The notes beneath the pieces were generated by a model. It was not told the origin of the DNA and did not search any database. It was given only the letters and a program-made list of their open reading frames with translations. From NCBI RefSeq assembly GCF_011075055.1, contig NC_058145.1:756887-820886 (forward strand): 64,000 nt of DNA. The letters are read 5' to 3'. This document shows positions 22,781-35,971 of this stretch, piece after piece. Origin of the DNA: Mangifera indica. Taxonomy: Eukaryota > Streptophyta > Magnoliopsida > Sapindales > Anacardiaceae. The position numbers were made by a program, and so were the translations under genes. Every line of letters starts with the position of its first letter. Position 1 is the first letter of the stretch.

Positions 22781-23213
22781 GATATGGTGAGTCCGTGAGA
22801 CTTTTTCTCAGAGGTGAGAAATCCCTTCATCTATACTCAAATTTTTGTTTCAGATTTATTAGCAGAAACTTAGCTTGGTAATATTGATGAATTATGTGGT
22901 ATCCAATTGGTGGCTGAGCCCCCTGGGCACCATTTTCTTCATCCGAATGGCACTACGCGGCTAGTACATCTGAAATGCAGAGGATGCAACGAGGTGTTGG
23001 GCATGAAAATGGCAGTATTTTTACATAGTTTTCCTTTTACTTGTTTCAGGAATATTGTAAGCTAATTGTTATGTTTCTTGCCCAGATTCATGAAGAAGAT
23101 CCTCATTATGGATTCCAAATAGGAAAAGTTGGTCCAAATATGTAAGTTGGTGGAAGTTGTTAATTCATGTTTCAACTATATTTTTAAGTCTAATAGGATA
23201 ATCTTATTGTAAG
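22781..23213 (+). pseudogene. Zinc-domain cluster copy 4: relic of one domain
   Basis: Only second-domain exons remain: about 22781-22815, 22910-23011 (HHFLHPNGT, then CRGC and GMKM) and 23086-23141 (a 56-bp exon like the others). The acceptor before 22910 reads GG instead of AG, the donor after 23011 is GC, and the final exon breaks off at TTATTGTAAG near 23205. There is no start and no first knuckle. Confidence 0.7.
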
Positions 23214-23215
23214 TA

Positions 23216-26200
23216 AAACCAAATTCATATTACGATTACTTGTTCGAAATTGGTCAACCAAACCGGTTTGACATTATTTTGAACCAAACTTAATTTTCAA
23301 TTTGCTTATTAGAGAAGTTAATGAAAAATTGTTGGGAAAAAAAAAAAACAAAGAAGATAAATTTCCCGTCAAGTTGAGATTACCACGGCTCGAGTCCACC
23401 CCTAAACAGAAATTGTCTGATAAGGGGAACTATAACACAATCGGTAATGTAGGCCTAGCTCATGTGTCAAGATCATATAAGAACAATTTCTAAGAAGTTA
23501 TTTCAAAATTGCCTTCTATGATTATAGAGAAAAGTTAATGACTATACTCAGTTTTTCAATTGCGTATTCAGATTATATATCATTAAATATTATCCAATTA
23601 AATATCCAAAGAAAGTACGGAAATTTATCCAAAAAAGTAAAAAAAATATATTGCTCTTAAACTGAGACCATGTCAAACTAATATGAATTATGAACTTGCA
23701 AGCTCATTTACATTTAGATGTGGCTACTTTCTATTGTCTCCCACATTCAAAATTTTACAATCTTCTAAAACCCAAACCAAATGATGATCCAATGAAGGGT
23801 CAATTTAGTTTTTCCTAGTTTGACCTGTTGAATTGATAGTCAAAGTTGTTTAAATAAATATCATAACAATATTCAAACAATTTTTTCATGTTTAACCATT
23901 AAATATAAATTTTAAATTATATTTAATTAAAATTAAATTTGTTTATTGGTGCGAGGACAGTGACCAAGAGGTGATGCAATTTGATTTTTATTAATATTGT
24001 GTAGTCGGTGGATGGGAATAAGTTGACAGAAGAATATAAGTGAGGAGAGTGAGTCAATGCAACTGGATACGATAAACTTTATCACTTTTTAAATATTGGG
24101 TGAGAAAAATTATTAGATTTTCAAACTGAAGGAAGAAAATGCAATAAAACTTTAGTTTTTAAATTTTTTTGTTAAATGATAATTTTACTCTTATTTTTAA
24201 TAAAATTTTGCTTGTAAGTGAGAGTTTACATTTTTTAAAGTTTAAGGGTCTGAGTTTACCGTTGCACTAAATCTTGGGTGGAATCAAGTATTTTGGCCTA
24301 TTTAATATTAGATTAACATTTAATCATAATAAAAACCCCACTTGGTTACAATGATTTGGTTATGATATAACGGTGTCTTCATGTCTAGGGGTGGCTGAGT
24401 GAATTACAAATAGGACTTGATTTGAACAAATTCATCGAGGGTTGGTTCGTGTTTAATTTAAATTGTAAGTACTTACTTTAAATTTGTTCAAACTCATTAA
24501 AGGTGTCATTAAAGTTTACTGTCATGGTAAATAGAGTTATCAAAACGATAAATAATATCATTAATAAAATAAATAATATTATCAAAGAGAAAAACTTAAA
24601 AAAAAATAAAATTCTTACTCAAATTTTGTTCGAATCAAGCCAAACTAATACAACCAATGTAATTCTCTAAATATCTAAATTTGATGTACTCTATTTAGCT
24701 ATGTCTACTTGATGTAATTACTCAATAATAATGCATACCTTTTGCTTTATAAAAAGGATTGAACGTAGGGCATGGTTGACATTTTTCATCTCATACTATT
24801 ACTTTGTCGAAATCTCTCTAGAAATTTTAATAACATGGACATGTTCACCTTTTATATGTAAGCCGATGAACTATAAAAATAGCTTGTTAGTGGATTTACA
24901 CCATCGACAATAAACATTTTAATATTTTCCATTTTGGTAGTCTTTTAATGCATTAAAGTTTTGAGCGTTACCATTGTCGATATGAAAATAGATACCAATG
25001 AAAAGAATGTAAGATCGAAGATGTGATCTTACGCAAAAAAATTAAAATAAGTGAGACTGATAGTATGATCTACTTTCTAACAGTATTAAATATCAAGAGA
25101 ATGAAATATGTTTTTAAAGTAGTTAATTTGGCTCGCTACTTAGGAGCATACGTGTTCGATTATGTTATGGAATACTTTAACTTAATTTGGCAAAATACTT
25201 ATAAATTGTTACCAATGAGCTATCAAAAGGGTTTTATAGTAAGAAAATTACACAAAAGATATAATATAAATTCTATTATACGAATTCAGATATTTTTAAA
25301 TAATTTTTCAATCCCATTATCCCATTAAAATAGGAGATAAAAATATCGTGATCATTATCCAAATATGTTGGAATTATGGATGGAAGGTGATCAAGTGTGT
25401 CATTCACATTTTAGATTGACTTGTGAATAAACATAAGAAGGATCCCTCAATAACAATAAGCAAGTATAACTTCTAGATTTGGCTAAAGCGAAAGACCCCC
25501 TAATGTAATTCGAATGGAGTTAACTGTTGAGCCCACTCTAGCCTCGCAAGGCGGCCCCCTATGGTTGCGAGCTGGAGCTGCCATAGCTTATGGCTAGAGC
25601 AATCGAAGGGGCCTCCCATTTCCTGAGACCTCCACAATGTGACTCTATCTCTATGTAGGCTGTCATTCGCATTCATCTCTTGAAGATCGTCCCTTGGCCA
25701 TTTTCAATCAGATGATTACTGCTTGAAGGGTCAAAAAATGTGGTGGGCTTTGGATTTTTATATCGAGTAAAAGAAATATTTCTTGTTGACAACATTTGGG
25801 TTGATTCATTCTACTGTTAAGTTAAAAATTTAATTTTAATATATTTAATAAATTTTAAGCTCATACGCTCTCATCTAAATTTGCCATGTTTTATCATTCA
25901 AATTATGCACAACGATGAGTGTTCATGTGTATGAGAGACGAGCTGCATTAGGCGTTGACAAAGATGACAGATCCTGTTTGACTAGAAGAAAAGAAGTGAA
26001 GGGACTGCTCAATTCAAAGTTTCCACAAATTTGGTGAGAAATTCAATAATAGTAAGATTCCCAATTCACATTCATATAGTTGACTTTATATATCCTATGA
26101 AATGAATCCAAAGTGAAAAGGGGGATGAGAAAATATCATAGCTCATAGTCCTCCCTGTCATCATCACCATTAAACTTAACCTTATTAATATCTAATCATG

Positions 26201-28862
26201 GAGTGGTATGTAGTTATAGGTTGATTTGAAATTCAAGTAAAATTCTTTTCATTCAAAATCTTATTATGATTGAATTTCTCAGTAAATTTGTATAAATTAT
26301 AATTTTATCTTTTTTTTAATTTAAAATTTTATTTGTCAGGGAGGAGAAAAAAAAATCTTAAAAATATAAAAAAATTACTATTCAAAACTAGAAAAATTAA
26401 TATTGAAGTAAATTGTAAGTTTTTTAAACTAAAGAGAAAAATTAAATAAAATTTTAATTTTTTAAATAATTTTAATTAAATAATAGTTTTATTTTTAACT
26501 TTAACAGAAAATTTTAATAGAATAACAAATATTTAAGTTTTTAAAATTTCACGTATAAAAGTTTGGAAATAAATTAAACCTTAGGTGGGAATAAATCTTT
26601 TGTCCTATTTATTATTTTCAAGTTTTGAGTAATAGTGAAGAAAAAGAAAACCCTAAAAAAAAAAAAAAAATCCCATGACATTTAAGATTTTTATTTTTAA
26701 AATATTTTTTAAAAATTTTATATTAGAGTAAATTACAGTTTCCATTTAAGGTTTGGTCTATAAACACTTTTCCGCACTTAAATGACATAAAATAATACTT
26801 TCTCATATAAAATTAAATTTAGTGTAAAAAATATTGATAGCATAAAAATAAAATAATAATTTTACCATCAATTAATTTTGAAAAAAAAAAACTAAAATAG
26901 CTTCTTTATAAATAAAACTCAAACATTTTAAATATAAAAATTTAACTCTTAAAATGATTAAAAACTCACAAATTAGTACTTAAAATATTTTAAAAACCCG
27001 AGCCATCGGCATCACTCATTCACAACCGTCATGATTTTACCATTGCTAACCCTTATCATCATCTCTTTCGTAGTTATAGATAGGAGTTGTTGAAGACAAT
27101 CTTCAATTGATTGATTCAAAGATGAATTGATCGACTAAAAGTTATCATCAACAACAACTTTCGCTCAATGAATCGATTGACAATTGATTCATCAATTGAA
27201 CTAAAATTGACTAATTAATCAAAAGAAACTGAAAGAAGAGGACCAGGGGAGAAATCAACGACGGTCTAAAACCAATAAGAGAGGATGAACGAGGTTAAGG
27301 TGAAACAAAAAAGAAATACATGAGTTTTAATGTAATTTAGATATTTAAAAAGTTTTTAAAAATAAAATAATAGAGATTTCAGTTCTTGATACTGTCTTTT
27401 TTTAATTAATAAAATTTAATTTTGGATGAAAAATGTTATTTATGTTGCCTAGGGGTGGACACTTTTTTAGGCCAAACTTTGGGTGGAAAAATGAATTTAG
27501 TCATTGTATTAATTTTTCAACTTATGTCAAGTATTTATTCTCTTACCCAAGTCAACGTAAATTAATTTCTTGCATAAATTTATTACTAATAATTTGGCAT
27601 GAGCCAGATTTTAATTTCTATTTATGGCCAATAAATAATAATAAAAACATGGAAATGTTTCCCAATAAGAGAACAACAATAATTTCAACAAGTACAAAAG
27701 AACAAAAATTTTATAATAAATTCAAATATTTAAATTTAAATTGATTTAAATTAAATTTAAAATAATTTTTTTCAAATAAATTTTAATTTTAATTTATTAA
27801 TTAGTCTTTAAAATAGAGATAAGATTATTTTTATAAATTAAATTCAGTTTAAATCGATTTTCATATCTGTACCTCTATTTTTATTTTTGTATTTTTGCAT
27901 TTAGAGCTTGTACTTTACGGCAGGAACAGAACACCTAAGAACAAAAATATTTAAATCGTAATTATAAATTAAAAATAATAAAATATAATATAAATTTTCT
28001 TTTTTGTTTTGAAACTTTTTAAACAAAATTCTAACTAAACGATGACTTGTTTCACCCGCTCGGTACGGCACCAACTTGGGCTCCACCCACCGCAATTTGA
28101 GGCTACTCGTGTGGGCCTAAAAGAATGCCACGTGGCACTTCAATATCATACAAGTGACAAATGTTTACCTTGCTAAATTTAAAATAAATTCTAATAGGAG
28201 AAATGTTTTCAAACCCGGGTCTAAGTCTTGATTGATCTGATTAATAATTAGATCGATAATAAATTAATTAACCATTAAAATTTATTGAATTAAAAATAAT
28301 TGTAACTACTAATACAAGAAGTTGAATTAATTCGATTGGATTTATTTGATCAATCAAATTAGTAATAAATGCATATACAATAAAACAATATTTAATCGAA
28401 TTAAATCCTTATAATTAACAAGAATTGAATTAGTTTAACTAAAATATTTTATCTAATTTAGTTTGGTTGATCGATTCATCCACTAAATATTTATGTTATG
28501 AAATAAATCATGATTAAAAACTTTAATTAAAAGAAATAAAGATTAGACGTATAGTTAAAAGTCAAAATAATATGTTCCTTGAATATTCACAAAATAATAA
28601 TTATAGACTTATGATAATGTGTTAAAAAGTGATTTGAGCGTTACTCTCGTTACATCACTGTATGACAAAATTCCATTCAACTCTTAAGGCCCTAAACTCC
28701 GTTACATGTAACGGAGGCTTTTAGGAAATTAATAAAAAAATAAAAAATACTACTGCAACAGAACTGGCAGATATTCAGTCATCGCCGGTCAAAATCTGCC
28801 GAGAAACCGGCGAGCAAAACGGCGATGACACTCACTGACACTGTCTTCATTTTATTTTACTC
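23216..28862. other. Intergenic AT-rich region with repeat fragments and one GC-rich island
   Basis: No gene is supported. A truncated GGCCAAA-type MITE end lies near 24230-24302 (CTTGGGTGGAATCAAG..TTTTGGCC), and another end lies near 26565-26612. A GC-rich island occupies 25480-25740. Low-complexity tracts and diverged copies of A/T-rich MITE interiors fill the rest. The 101-residue plus-strand frame at 25023-25328 has no recognisable motif. The last 200 bases are probably the CRF 3' UTR. Confidence 0.45.
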
Positions 28863-29927
28863 TCACAAGAAGAAATCGTCGATGTCTTGGAAATAGTCAT
28901 CTACTCGGCATGGAGACGACGGAGAAGAGGAAGCAAAATCTTGAGGTACTGTTTGGAGAAACACGTCATTCGAATCGTCGTTGAACATACTGTGGTGAAA
29001 AATCGGGACGTTGTTGTCTGCCAAAAAGGACAGTTCGGGAGCTGGAAAATCGCTGAAAAACTCGTTGATTGGGAAAGGGAAATCGTCAAAGAAACCAGCT
29101 GATTCTTTACACAAATCCGTCGTCGTTTCACCTTGAAACTCCACCATCGTACCTTCTTCTTCGGGTTTTTGTTCCAGTTGTTCGAGTTCTTCAGAAAAAG
29201 AAGAATGAGTTCTGAAAATGAGAACAGAAGTTGGAGATGAAAGATTGTGACCATGAGACTCATCACCCGATTCGAAACCCGAAACTGCAGACGAAATATT
29301 GATTTCGGGTTTTTGAACTGGCGGTGTGGGGAAATTTGTGAAAGCGTCCGGGCCTCTTAGCTTGATGGCTTCAATATCATAAACCCTTGCAGCTTCTTCA
29401 GCTGTATCAAAAGTACCCAACCATACCCGTACACGTCTTGCAGGATCTCGAATCTCAGCCGCCCATTTTCCCCAAGGCCGTTGCCGAACACCGCGATACT
29501 TCTTTCCGTTATTTGTCGAACGTCTTCTGCAATCCACACCGTCAGCGGCTCTCTTCCGCTTGCTTGCAGTGGCAGTAACGTTACTGGGCTTACTGCTACT
29601 CGGCTCGATTTTGATCTCATTCACAAAGCGTTTCACCCGCTGGCGGCCAAACAACTCTCGTTCTTCATCACTGGAAGAGTCCGTGGCGTCGCCGTCGGTC
29701 AGAGATACCCGTACGACTCTGGGGATCACTGAAACAGGGCTGTTTTCCGGGAGATTGCGATCATCGGAAAATCCGTTTCTGGGGTTTGAAGAGGCTGGTT
29801 TAGTGAACTTCTTGGTAACGTTTCGGTGTTCAGTGTATTTAACAGGACATGGAAAACTCATAGTCATAGCTCTTTGGTCCATTTTGATGCTCTGAAAATT
29901 TTTTCTCACAGATTCTCCTGACGGCAT
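28863..29927 (-). CDS. CRF4: AP2/ERF transcription factor, cytokinin response factor (CRF4-like)
   Basis: Intronless, 354 residues. An N-terminal CRF domain (about 28-113) contains [25 protein letters not shown] and [14 protein letters not shown] single AP2/ERF domain spans about 143-200, with [19 protein letters not shown] and WLGTF; alanine 14 and aspartate 19 of the domain mark the ERF type that binds GCC-like elements. A C-terminal SSPTSVL motif, a possible phosphorylation site, is conserved in CRFs, and the tail is acidic. The CRF start could also be M16 (MDQRAMT, 29882), which resembles relatives more closely. CRFs act in the nucleus downstream of two-component cytokinin signalling. Position between MTM1-like and UBC9-like genes matches At4g27950 (CRF4). 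Confidence 0.93.
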   Translation of the reverse strand: MPSGESVRKNFQSIKMDQRAMTMSFPCPVKYTEHRNVTKKFTKPASSNPRNGFSDDRNLPENSPVSVIPRVVRVSLTDGDATDSSSDEERELFGRQRVKRFVNEIKIEPSSSKPSNVTATASKRKRAADGVDCRRRSTNNGKKYRGVRQRPWGKWAAEIRDPARRVRVWLGTFDTAEEAARVYDIEAIKLRGPDAFTNFPTPPVQKPEINISSAVSGFESGDESHGHNLSSPTSVLIFRTHSSFSEELEQLEQKPEEEGTMVEFQGETTTDLCKESAGFFDDFPFPINEFFSDFPAPELSFLADNNVPIFHHSMFNDDSNDVFLQTVPQDFASSSPSSPCRVDDYFQDIDDFFL

Positions 29928-30396
29928 CGAAAGAAAGAAAAGAAAGGGCGAGAAAACAGAAATGAATCTAAAAAGTTAAAACCCAGGAAGATTTAAGACT
30001 GAAAAACAGAATCGAATGAATTTCTCTAACTCTGTGACAGAGCTTTAAAAGGGGCCTGAAACGAGCGAAGAAAGGCAAGTGATTAACCTGCTTGTACAGA
30101 ACTTTCCTGGAATACAACTAAAAAATTAAGAAGTTTCCAAAACAAAAAATTTCTAAGATTTTCATATCAAACCTAGAAAAACAAGTCCTTAATACCCTCT
30201 TAAATGGACCCAAAAACATCGGAAGTAAAAATCAGAAATATCTGAAGAAGATGATGATGAAAAAGAAGGAAGAAGAAGAAAGTCTAACAAGTGTACGGAA
30301 CGAGATTTCAGAGACTTGTCAGTGGGAAGCGAGTTCACTGACTGGGAGATGAAGCAGAGTTTTAGTTGCGGAGAAGACCAAAACACGGTAATCGCT
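29928..30396 (-). other. Probable 5' UTR of the CRF gene
   Basis: GC-richer than the flanking spacer and lying between the TATA box and the start codon. The minus-strand frame across 30189-30422 begins upstream of the TATA box and is not taken as a gene. Confidence 0.4.
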
Positions 30397-30404
30397 GTTT
30401 TATA
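30397..30404 (-). promoter_or_regulatory. TATA box of the CRF gene
   Basis: The minus strand reads CCTATAAAACAGC. This would place the transcription start near 30365 and give a 5' UTR of about 440 nt. Its 30240-30290 section is CT-rich on the minus strand. Confidence 0.55.
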
Positions 30405-30639
30405 GGATTCCAACACCAACACCGAAATTGTAAAAACAAAAAATAAAAAAAAGCCATTTACTATTTAACAACAATTTTCATTATCTTTTTTTTAATGTAT
30501 TGAATGATCATGTTTTCTTTTGTTCTGATCGAATTTTTCGATTTTCTTATTTAATTGATTCGACATTTCAATTTAGACAATATGTTTGTTGATTGAACAT
30601 TAACAACCACAAAAACCTAAAATTATTTCTATTTTTGTG

Positions 30640-31075
30640 AATTACAATTATTCATATTACTCGTCAATTTGTTCATGTCAATCATAAAATTTTTCATGTG
30701 ACTTATTCAATATCTAAGTCAACCAACATTTATCCGACAAATTATTTCTAAATAAAAAAGAAAAATACAATGTCGAAAGTTAACTCTATTTCTATGTAAC
30801 ATAATAGAATTATAATTATTTGTATTACACATAAATTTGTTTACGTCAGCCCTAAAATCTTTCACGTTAACTCTTTAATATTCATGTCAACCATGCATAA
30901 ATTTGTCTACGTCAACCCTAAAAAGTTTTTTACGCTAACTGTTTAATATTTATATTACCCATAAATTTATTTACGTCAGCCCTAAAACTTTTTACGTTAA
31001 CTATTCAATTCATGTCAATCAATAATTACCCGACAAATTATTTCTAAATAAAGAAGAAAAATACGACATTAGAAG
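30640..31075. repeat. Minisatellite with units of about 60-70 bp
   Basis: Units containing ATAAATTTGTTTACGTCA, CCCTAAAA, TTTTTACGTTAAC and CAATTCATGTCAA recur at least three times between about 30830 and 31020. The flanking blocks CCGACAAATTATTTCTAAAT near 30740 and 31030 are also duplicated, so a larger unit was copied as well. Confidence 0.7.
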
Positions 31076-33672
31076 TTAGTTCTATTTTTGTACAATAGAA
31101 TGTAAGTTCGAACATTCAATACAAATTTTTCGGTAAGTAATAAATGCTATAATAATAGGAAGTGCGTGGAACCATACTTTATGCCTCTCACATGCGAAGC
31201 GAGGGCTCTACCATATAAGTTATACTATAGTTGATAATTTTAACGGAATCTATTAACTCAACATGACATAAAAAAATTGGAGTAACGTTTTTTATACACG
31301 AAATTGATTTTAAATTAATTTGATACAATTCGAAACTAAATCAAGTAGTATTAGAATTGGTACAAAAATAATTTGAATTAACTAAAATTTATTCAAATGT
31401 GTAGAGAAATATTATTTTAGTATAATATATATAAGATAAATTATAAAAATGTTGAATGATAATATCAATCGTAGTTGAAATCCTTATTAAATTTCCACAC
31501 CCCCTTATTTCTTATTTTTTAAAATAAAACTTAATTTTAAAAAAACATGAGTTTTTTTTAACGAACGGAGCCGGTCGGTAGTAAATCGGAAAATCCGGTG
31601 GCGATTAAAGTTAAAAGAAACGCCGCATCACAATGAATGGAGACGATTTTGACATGTAATTTTGTGTGCCCAAATAAGGATAATGATGCTGAGTCAGCAT
31701 ATGATTCATTGTACCTTGAAGAGTAAAGTCCTATTAAACATACCAGATAGGAAAAAAATAAAATAATAAATTCTTTATAAGCAACTTTTTCCATTCTTGA
31801 TTTTCATAATTTTCGTCATGTTTTTTTTTTTTAATTTTCAAAATCAACAATACTTCATTTCTCAAACAAATACAAATATTCTGATGTATTATACTATAAA
31901 TTGATAATTTTGATTTGAAAATAAATTAAATAATTAAATTATTTGATTATAAAATTATATATCAGTATATTTATAATTATTAGTAACTACCATATATACA
32001 TATATAATAAAATTATGTATACCATAATAATAAAAATTAATTTATATATAAAAAATAATATATTATTATAAAATTTGATTATTTTGAATAAAAATTAAAT
32101 AATATCAAATTATACGAAAATTAATATTAAATATAATATTTTAAAATTTTATCCTGTAATTAAAAATTAAGTTAGTGTGTCTCAACCACGTTAAAAGCGC
32201 GTGAGTTCTTCGTTACCCCTTTCTACCGTCCTTTTCTCGAATGATCAGAAATTCAAAATCGTACCCATGCTCCTCTCAGGTAGGCCATAACGAATGTTGG
32301 GATCCACCTGGTCGTGGACAGAACGGCTTGCTTAACTGTTCAATTTGTGAAACACGTGGTCAGATATTTGCGTTTTTAACTTTACAGAACTAAGTTTTAA
32401 GTCGACACGTGCACTCTGAGCAACAGCGTTAAAATCTTACACCAACTTTTCTTCCAAGGGTTCAATTCCAAATTGACTCTAATTTAGTCGAACCAAGGGT
32501 AAAGTGGGCCAAACACTCTAATATAAAAGGTATTAAATAATATTATTAAAAATTTGTTAACAATATAAATAATATTATTATCAAAAGATTAAACTCATCG
32601 ATTAAACGGTTAAATTATCAAATTAGAGTTTTAACTAAAATTAATTTATATGAGTCAAACCACAAATCAGATTAGAGTCAGTTTAGATCAGATTTACTTT
32701 TAATTAGATTCAATTTGAGTAAAGTTAAAAAAAAACCCATCTTAAGATGGATTCAAATTCATAAGAGTGGATTCAAGATTGATAAATTAAAACTCAAACT
32801 CAACTTGAAAATAATACAAATTTAGATTTGATTTGAGTAGAATATAACTCAAATATATTAACTCAGACTTCATTTGTTTATAAAAATGAGTTTAATTTTT
32901 AACTCAAACTAAACTTATTTAATGCAAACTTGAATCAAATTTAACCTTAGTTATTATGTTCTCGTTTTTTGTATTATAAGTCAACTACTCCCACTTGATC
33001 AATTCAAATTTAATCTAACCCTATCGACTATGATATGTAATTTAATGAGAAACAAAATCAAAATTTGATGAAGTAAATGGAGTAAAAAATTTAGGGTTAG
33101 TTTTTTTTTTTTTCTTCCATTGAGTCCAAAAACTAGAATTTAAAGTAGTATTTGTGCTGCTTAATTCCATAATTTTGTCCCGATCGAATTGTAATATTTT
33201 GCATGCAAAGTAAAAGAAGAAGTTCCAAGGAGCGTGGAGCCGTGAAATGGAGTAAAAGCCAGAAGAAAATGAACAAAATTGACTTTAAAGATAAAGAATT
33301 TATACAAATTTAACTTGACCATGAAAATTCAACAGATGGATATGCTCCAGCACAGCCGTTGAAGATGAGAAGATTAGATTCAGAATATTACATGGAGCAA
33401 GACAAAGGAGCCGACTCAGTTTTTGATATTAAAATTTGATGGTCGTCTTCACGGTTGTGGCCATTAAAAGGAGCTGAGTATTTTGGTTTTTGTAAGGTTG
33501 GTTTGTGTTTAGATACATCGAAATGTGAACGAATATGGAAGATTTATATGTATGTGATAAAGTTGATCAGGATGACGATCACGCCTGCATGTAAAAAAAA
33601 GGAAAGGAGAGGAAAGATGGAGATGTTTATATAAAGAAAGAATATTTAGACTTACTTGAACTGAAGATATTC
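31076..33672. other. Intergenic AT-rich region with a GC-richer ACGT-containing block
   Basis: 31560-31790 is a GC-richer block with no domain. 32180-32430 is another, with ACACGTGG and GACACGTGC G-box-like words; it could be regulatory DNA or an old insertion. 32460-33010 is a CAAATTTGAGT-rich dispersed repeat. 33180-33660 holds nothing recognisable. Confidence 0.4.
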
Positions 33673-35272
33673 ACTTAGAACCATGACTCAACAAAGGACC
33701 AAATTGTCATATAAAATTGTTGTGCGATGAGACTTACCGTTAACGAAATATACAAGAGTTGCACCAAGAGTATAGCCATTGCATAGCAACCAACAAGTTA
33801 TACAAGCAAGAACTAGATACACAAGTTATACTACAAAAAATACTAGCTTTAACGAGATAAGTAATAATAAAAGGGTCATTTTCCATCGTTATAAATATTT
33901 TTTTCATAATTTTAGTGGCTAATTATTTATACTCTCTTTAAAATCTAAAAAATGTATGATTTTAACGATGGATAAATGGTTGTTAAGAGTTTATTTATCG
34001 TCGTTAAAAAGTTTTAATGATGAAAAAAATCTTATCATCTATTGTTGTTATAGTTTCCACCGTTAAAAGTACTAACGATGGGAATAGAGGAAATTTCCCT
34101 CTCTTTAAAGCTCTTTTTTTTTTCTTTAGTGTTACATGCATAATTATTTAGAATGTTGAAAGACTCTTTTATCTAAAAATAGCAAAAATAGTAAATTTGG
34201 CAATTTTAGTTGTTTTTATGTTGTCCAATTCCATCTCATGTTTTTCACCAAATGGCAATCACAAATTTTATAGGAGTTGCACTAGAGAAGCGTATAGTCC
34301 TTGCATGGCAAAACGACAAGTTATACAAACAATAACTAAATACACGCACAATCATTCAGGATGCAAGAAGATACTCTTCTTTTTTAAAGTCGTGAGAATA
34401 ATAAATTTTGACAACTTCAACTGTTTTTATAATATCCCTTTCTATCTCATGTTTTTCGCAAAATAATAATTACAATTACAAATTACCTTGTCTTTCTATA
34501 AGATCATACAATCAATGAGTTTCCTTATAACTCTCATTAGATATATTGGTTCATTAATATACTATCGATTTGGTTGTATCTTACGTTGTTACACAATTAT
34601 GTCAGTCTCTTGTCTTATAAATACAAGATCATAGGCAAATGAATAATAAATTGTATTTTTATATTGCTATTTTGCTCAATTTTCTACTGATAATCAATAA
34701 TATAATAGTTGACATCAATATATATATATATGGGTTAGCAATTAAGATTGTTTAATGTCAAAATATTATGGGAATTTGTTGCTGAAAATGTAGAAAGTAT
34801 GTAGAGATTTTAAAATTGTTGATAGTGCTTTTCAATTTGCAGCTTTCTCAAATGAAATTCAAGTTTTAAGGATGAAAATTGAAGAAAGCGGGCTGGGCAG
34901 TAGAGTTTGAAGATCCCATATACGTTTTAGCGATAACATATTATTATAATCATATTTTGGTTAGCAAAGTAGTAATGATCTGTATATCTAGTTTTGAGAA
35001 CCTAACTAATATCTAGATGTATCGTCATATAATTGAGAATTTTTTTACTTTTAATTTGAATCCCCTAATTACATAATCTAGTTATCTAGTTAAGTACGTC
35101 ATATTTTTATTGTTAGCAAAGAAAAACATGAAATTAAGATAAATTGAACAAGTTTTGGGATAAGGATAGATTCAAGCCAAGTCAGCTTTGGCTTGACCAC
35201 ATGCTTGACTTAAACAAATTGATCTCTAGTTGGAGAAAAATCTTTTCATCAAGCTCAAGATTGACACTTTAT
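33673..35272. repeat. 1.6 kb direct repeat, copy 1
   Basis: The segment starts ACTTAGAACCATGACTCAAC and ends GATTGACACTTTAT. It is repeated in direct orientation at 35816-37493 with scattered substitutions. It contains a nested CACTA-like MITE, an internal partial repeat (AGTTGCACCAAGAGTATAGCC recurring in diverged form near 34275), and a TATA-box-like CTTATAAATACAAG near 34612. No protein is supported. Confidence 0.9.
33829..34131. mobile_element. CACTA-like MITE nested in repeat copy 1
   Basis: The left end TACTACAAAAAATACTAG and the right end in reverse complement, CACTAAAGAAAAAA, are CACTA-type termini. The flanks are TTA on both sides (33826-33828 and 34132-34134), the 3-bp target duplication of this superfamily. 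The interior carries TTTAACGATGG and ATCGTCGTTAAAA inverted words common in small CACTA derivatives. Confidence 0.65.
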
Positions 35273-35815
35273 ACCAAACCCACAAGAAAGAAAAAGATGG
35301 GTTACAGTGATATGAGTTGTGGTAGAGAAATATAAAAGGGTAGTATGAATTGCTGATATGGGCGGACAGCAACCGGCCAATCAAAATAGACATATTATCT
35401 TTGGAAGACTCTGGTTAAATGGCACTGCGGCACGTTGTGAAATTGTATTTGTTGTACGCGGTAGATGCTTGTAAGGATGATTTTTTTGGTCCCAATTGCC
35501 CAGTCTCCAACTCTCCAAGACAGTGATTGAAATTAACCTGGGCAGCGCCCAATAAGACACTGACGCCTAAGAAATTCTCAAGAATCTATGGCCATTGCTT
35601 TAATAATTCATTTATAAATATGCAATTTAATATTCTTGAACATGTGTTATTAGCCGATTTGGAACAGGCGGCCTGAACACTCCATCTTACCCCTCCTACA
35701 AATACAATACTTAATTTTGTTAGACTAGGCAGGCAACTAGCTCTATAGCAATTACCTTCTTTTGAATGCGAATGTAACCAACAAAATCGAACACTATAAG
35801 AATGGATCTCAAGGA
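35273..35815. other. Spacer between the two 1.6 kb repeats
   Basis: This 543-bp segment is unique within the window. It has a GC-richer part (35350-35560) with no recognisable gene and an 83-residue minus-strand frame without a domain. Confidence 0.4.
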
Positions 35816-35971
35816 ACTTAGAACCATGACTCAACAAAAGACCAAATTGTCATTTAAAATTGTTGTGCGATAAGACTTACCGTTAACGAAATATATAAGA
35901 GTTATACCAAGAGTATAGCCATTGCATAGCAAGCAACAAGTTATACGATCAACAACTAGATAAACAAGTTA

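Noticed and set aside
25023..25328. 101-residue plus-strand frame
   Set aside because: AT-rich codons, no recognisable domain, no splice or promoter context.
28887..29102. Plus-strand frames opposite the CRF gene (also 29387-29895)
   Set aside because: They are antisense shadows of a well-supported AP2/ERF coding sequence.
30830..31020. Regularly spaced repeats that could suggest a CRISPR array
   Set aside because: The units are contiguous and diverged, without unique spacers, and the genome is a plant's; it is a minisatellite.
34197..34466. 89-residue frame also open in the duplicate at 36328-36597
   Set aside because: Neither has an ATG at the start of the shared part, the two differ mostly by amino-acid-changing substitutions, and no motif is present; they are open by chance within the duplicated repeat.
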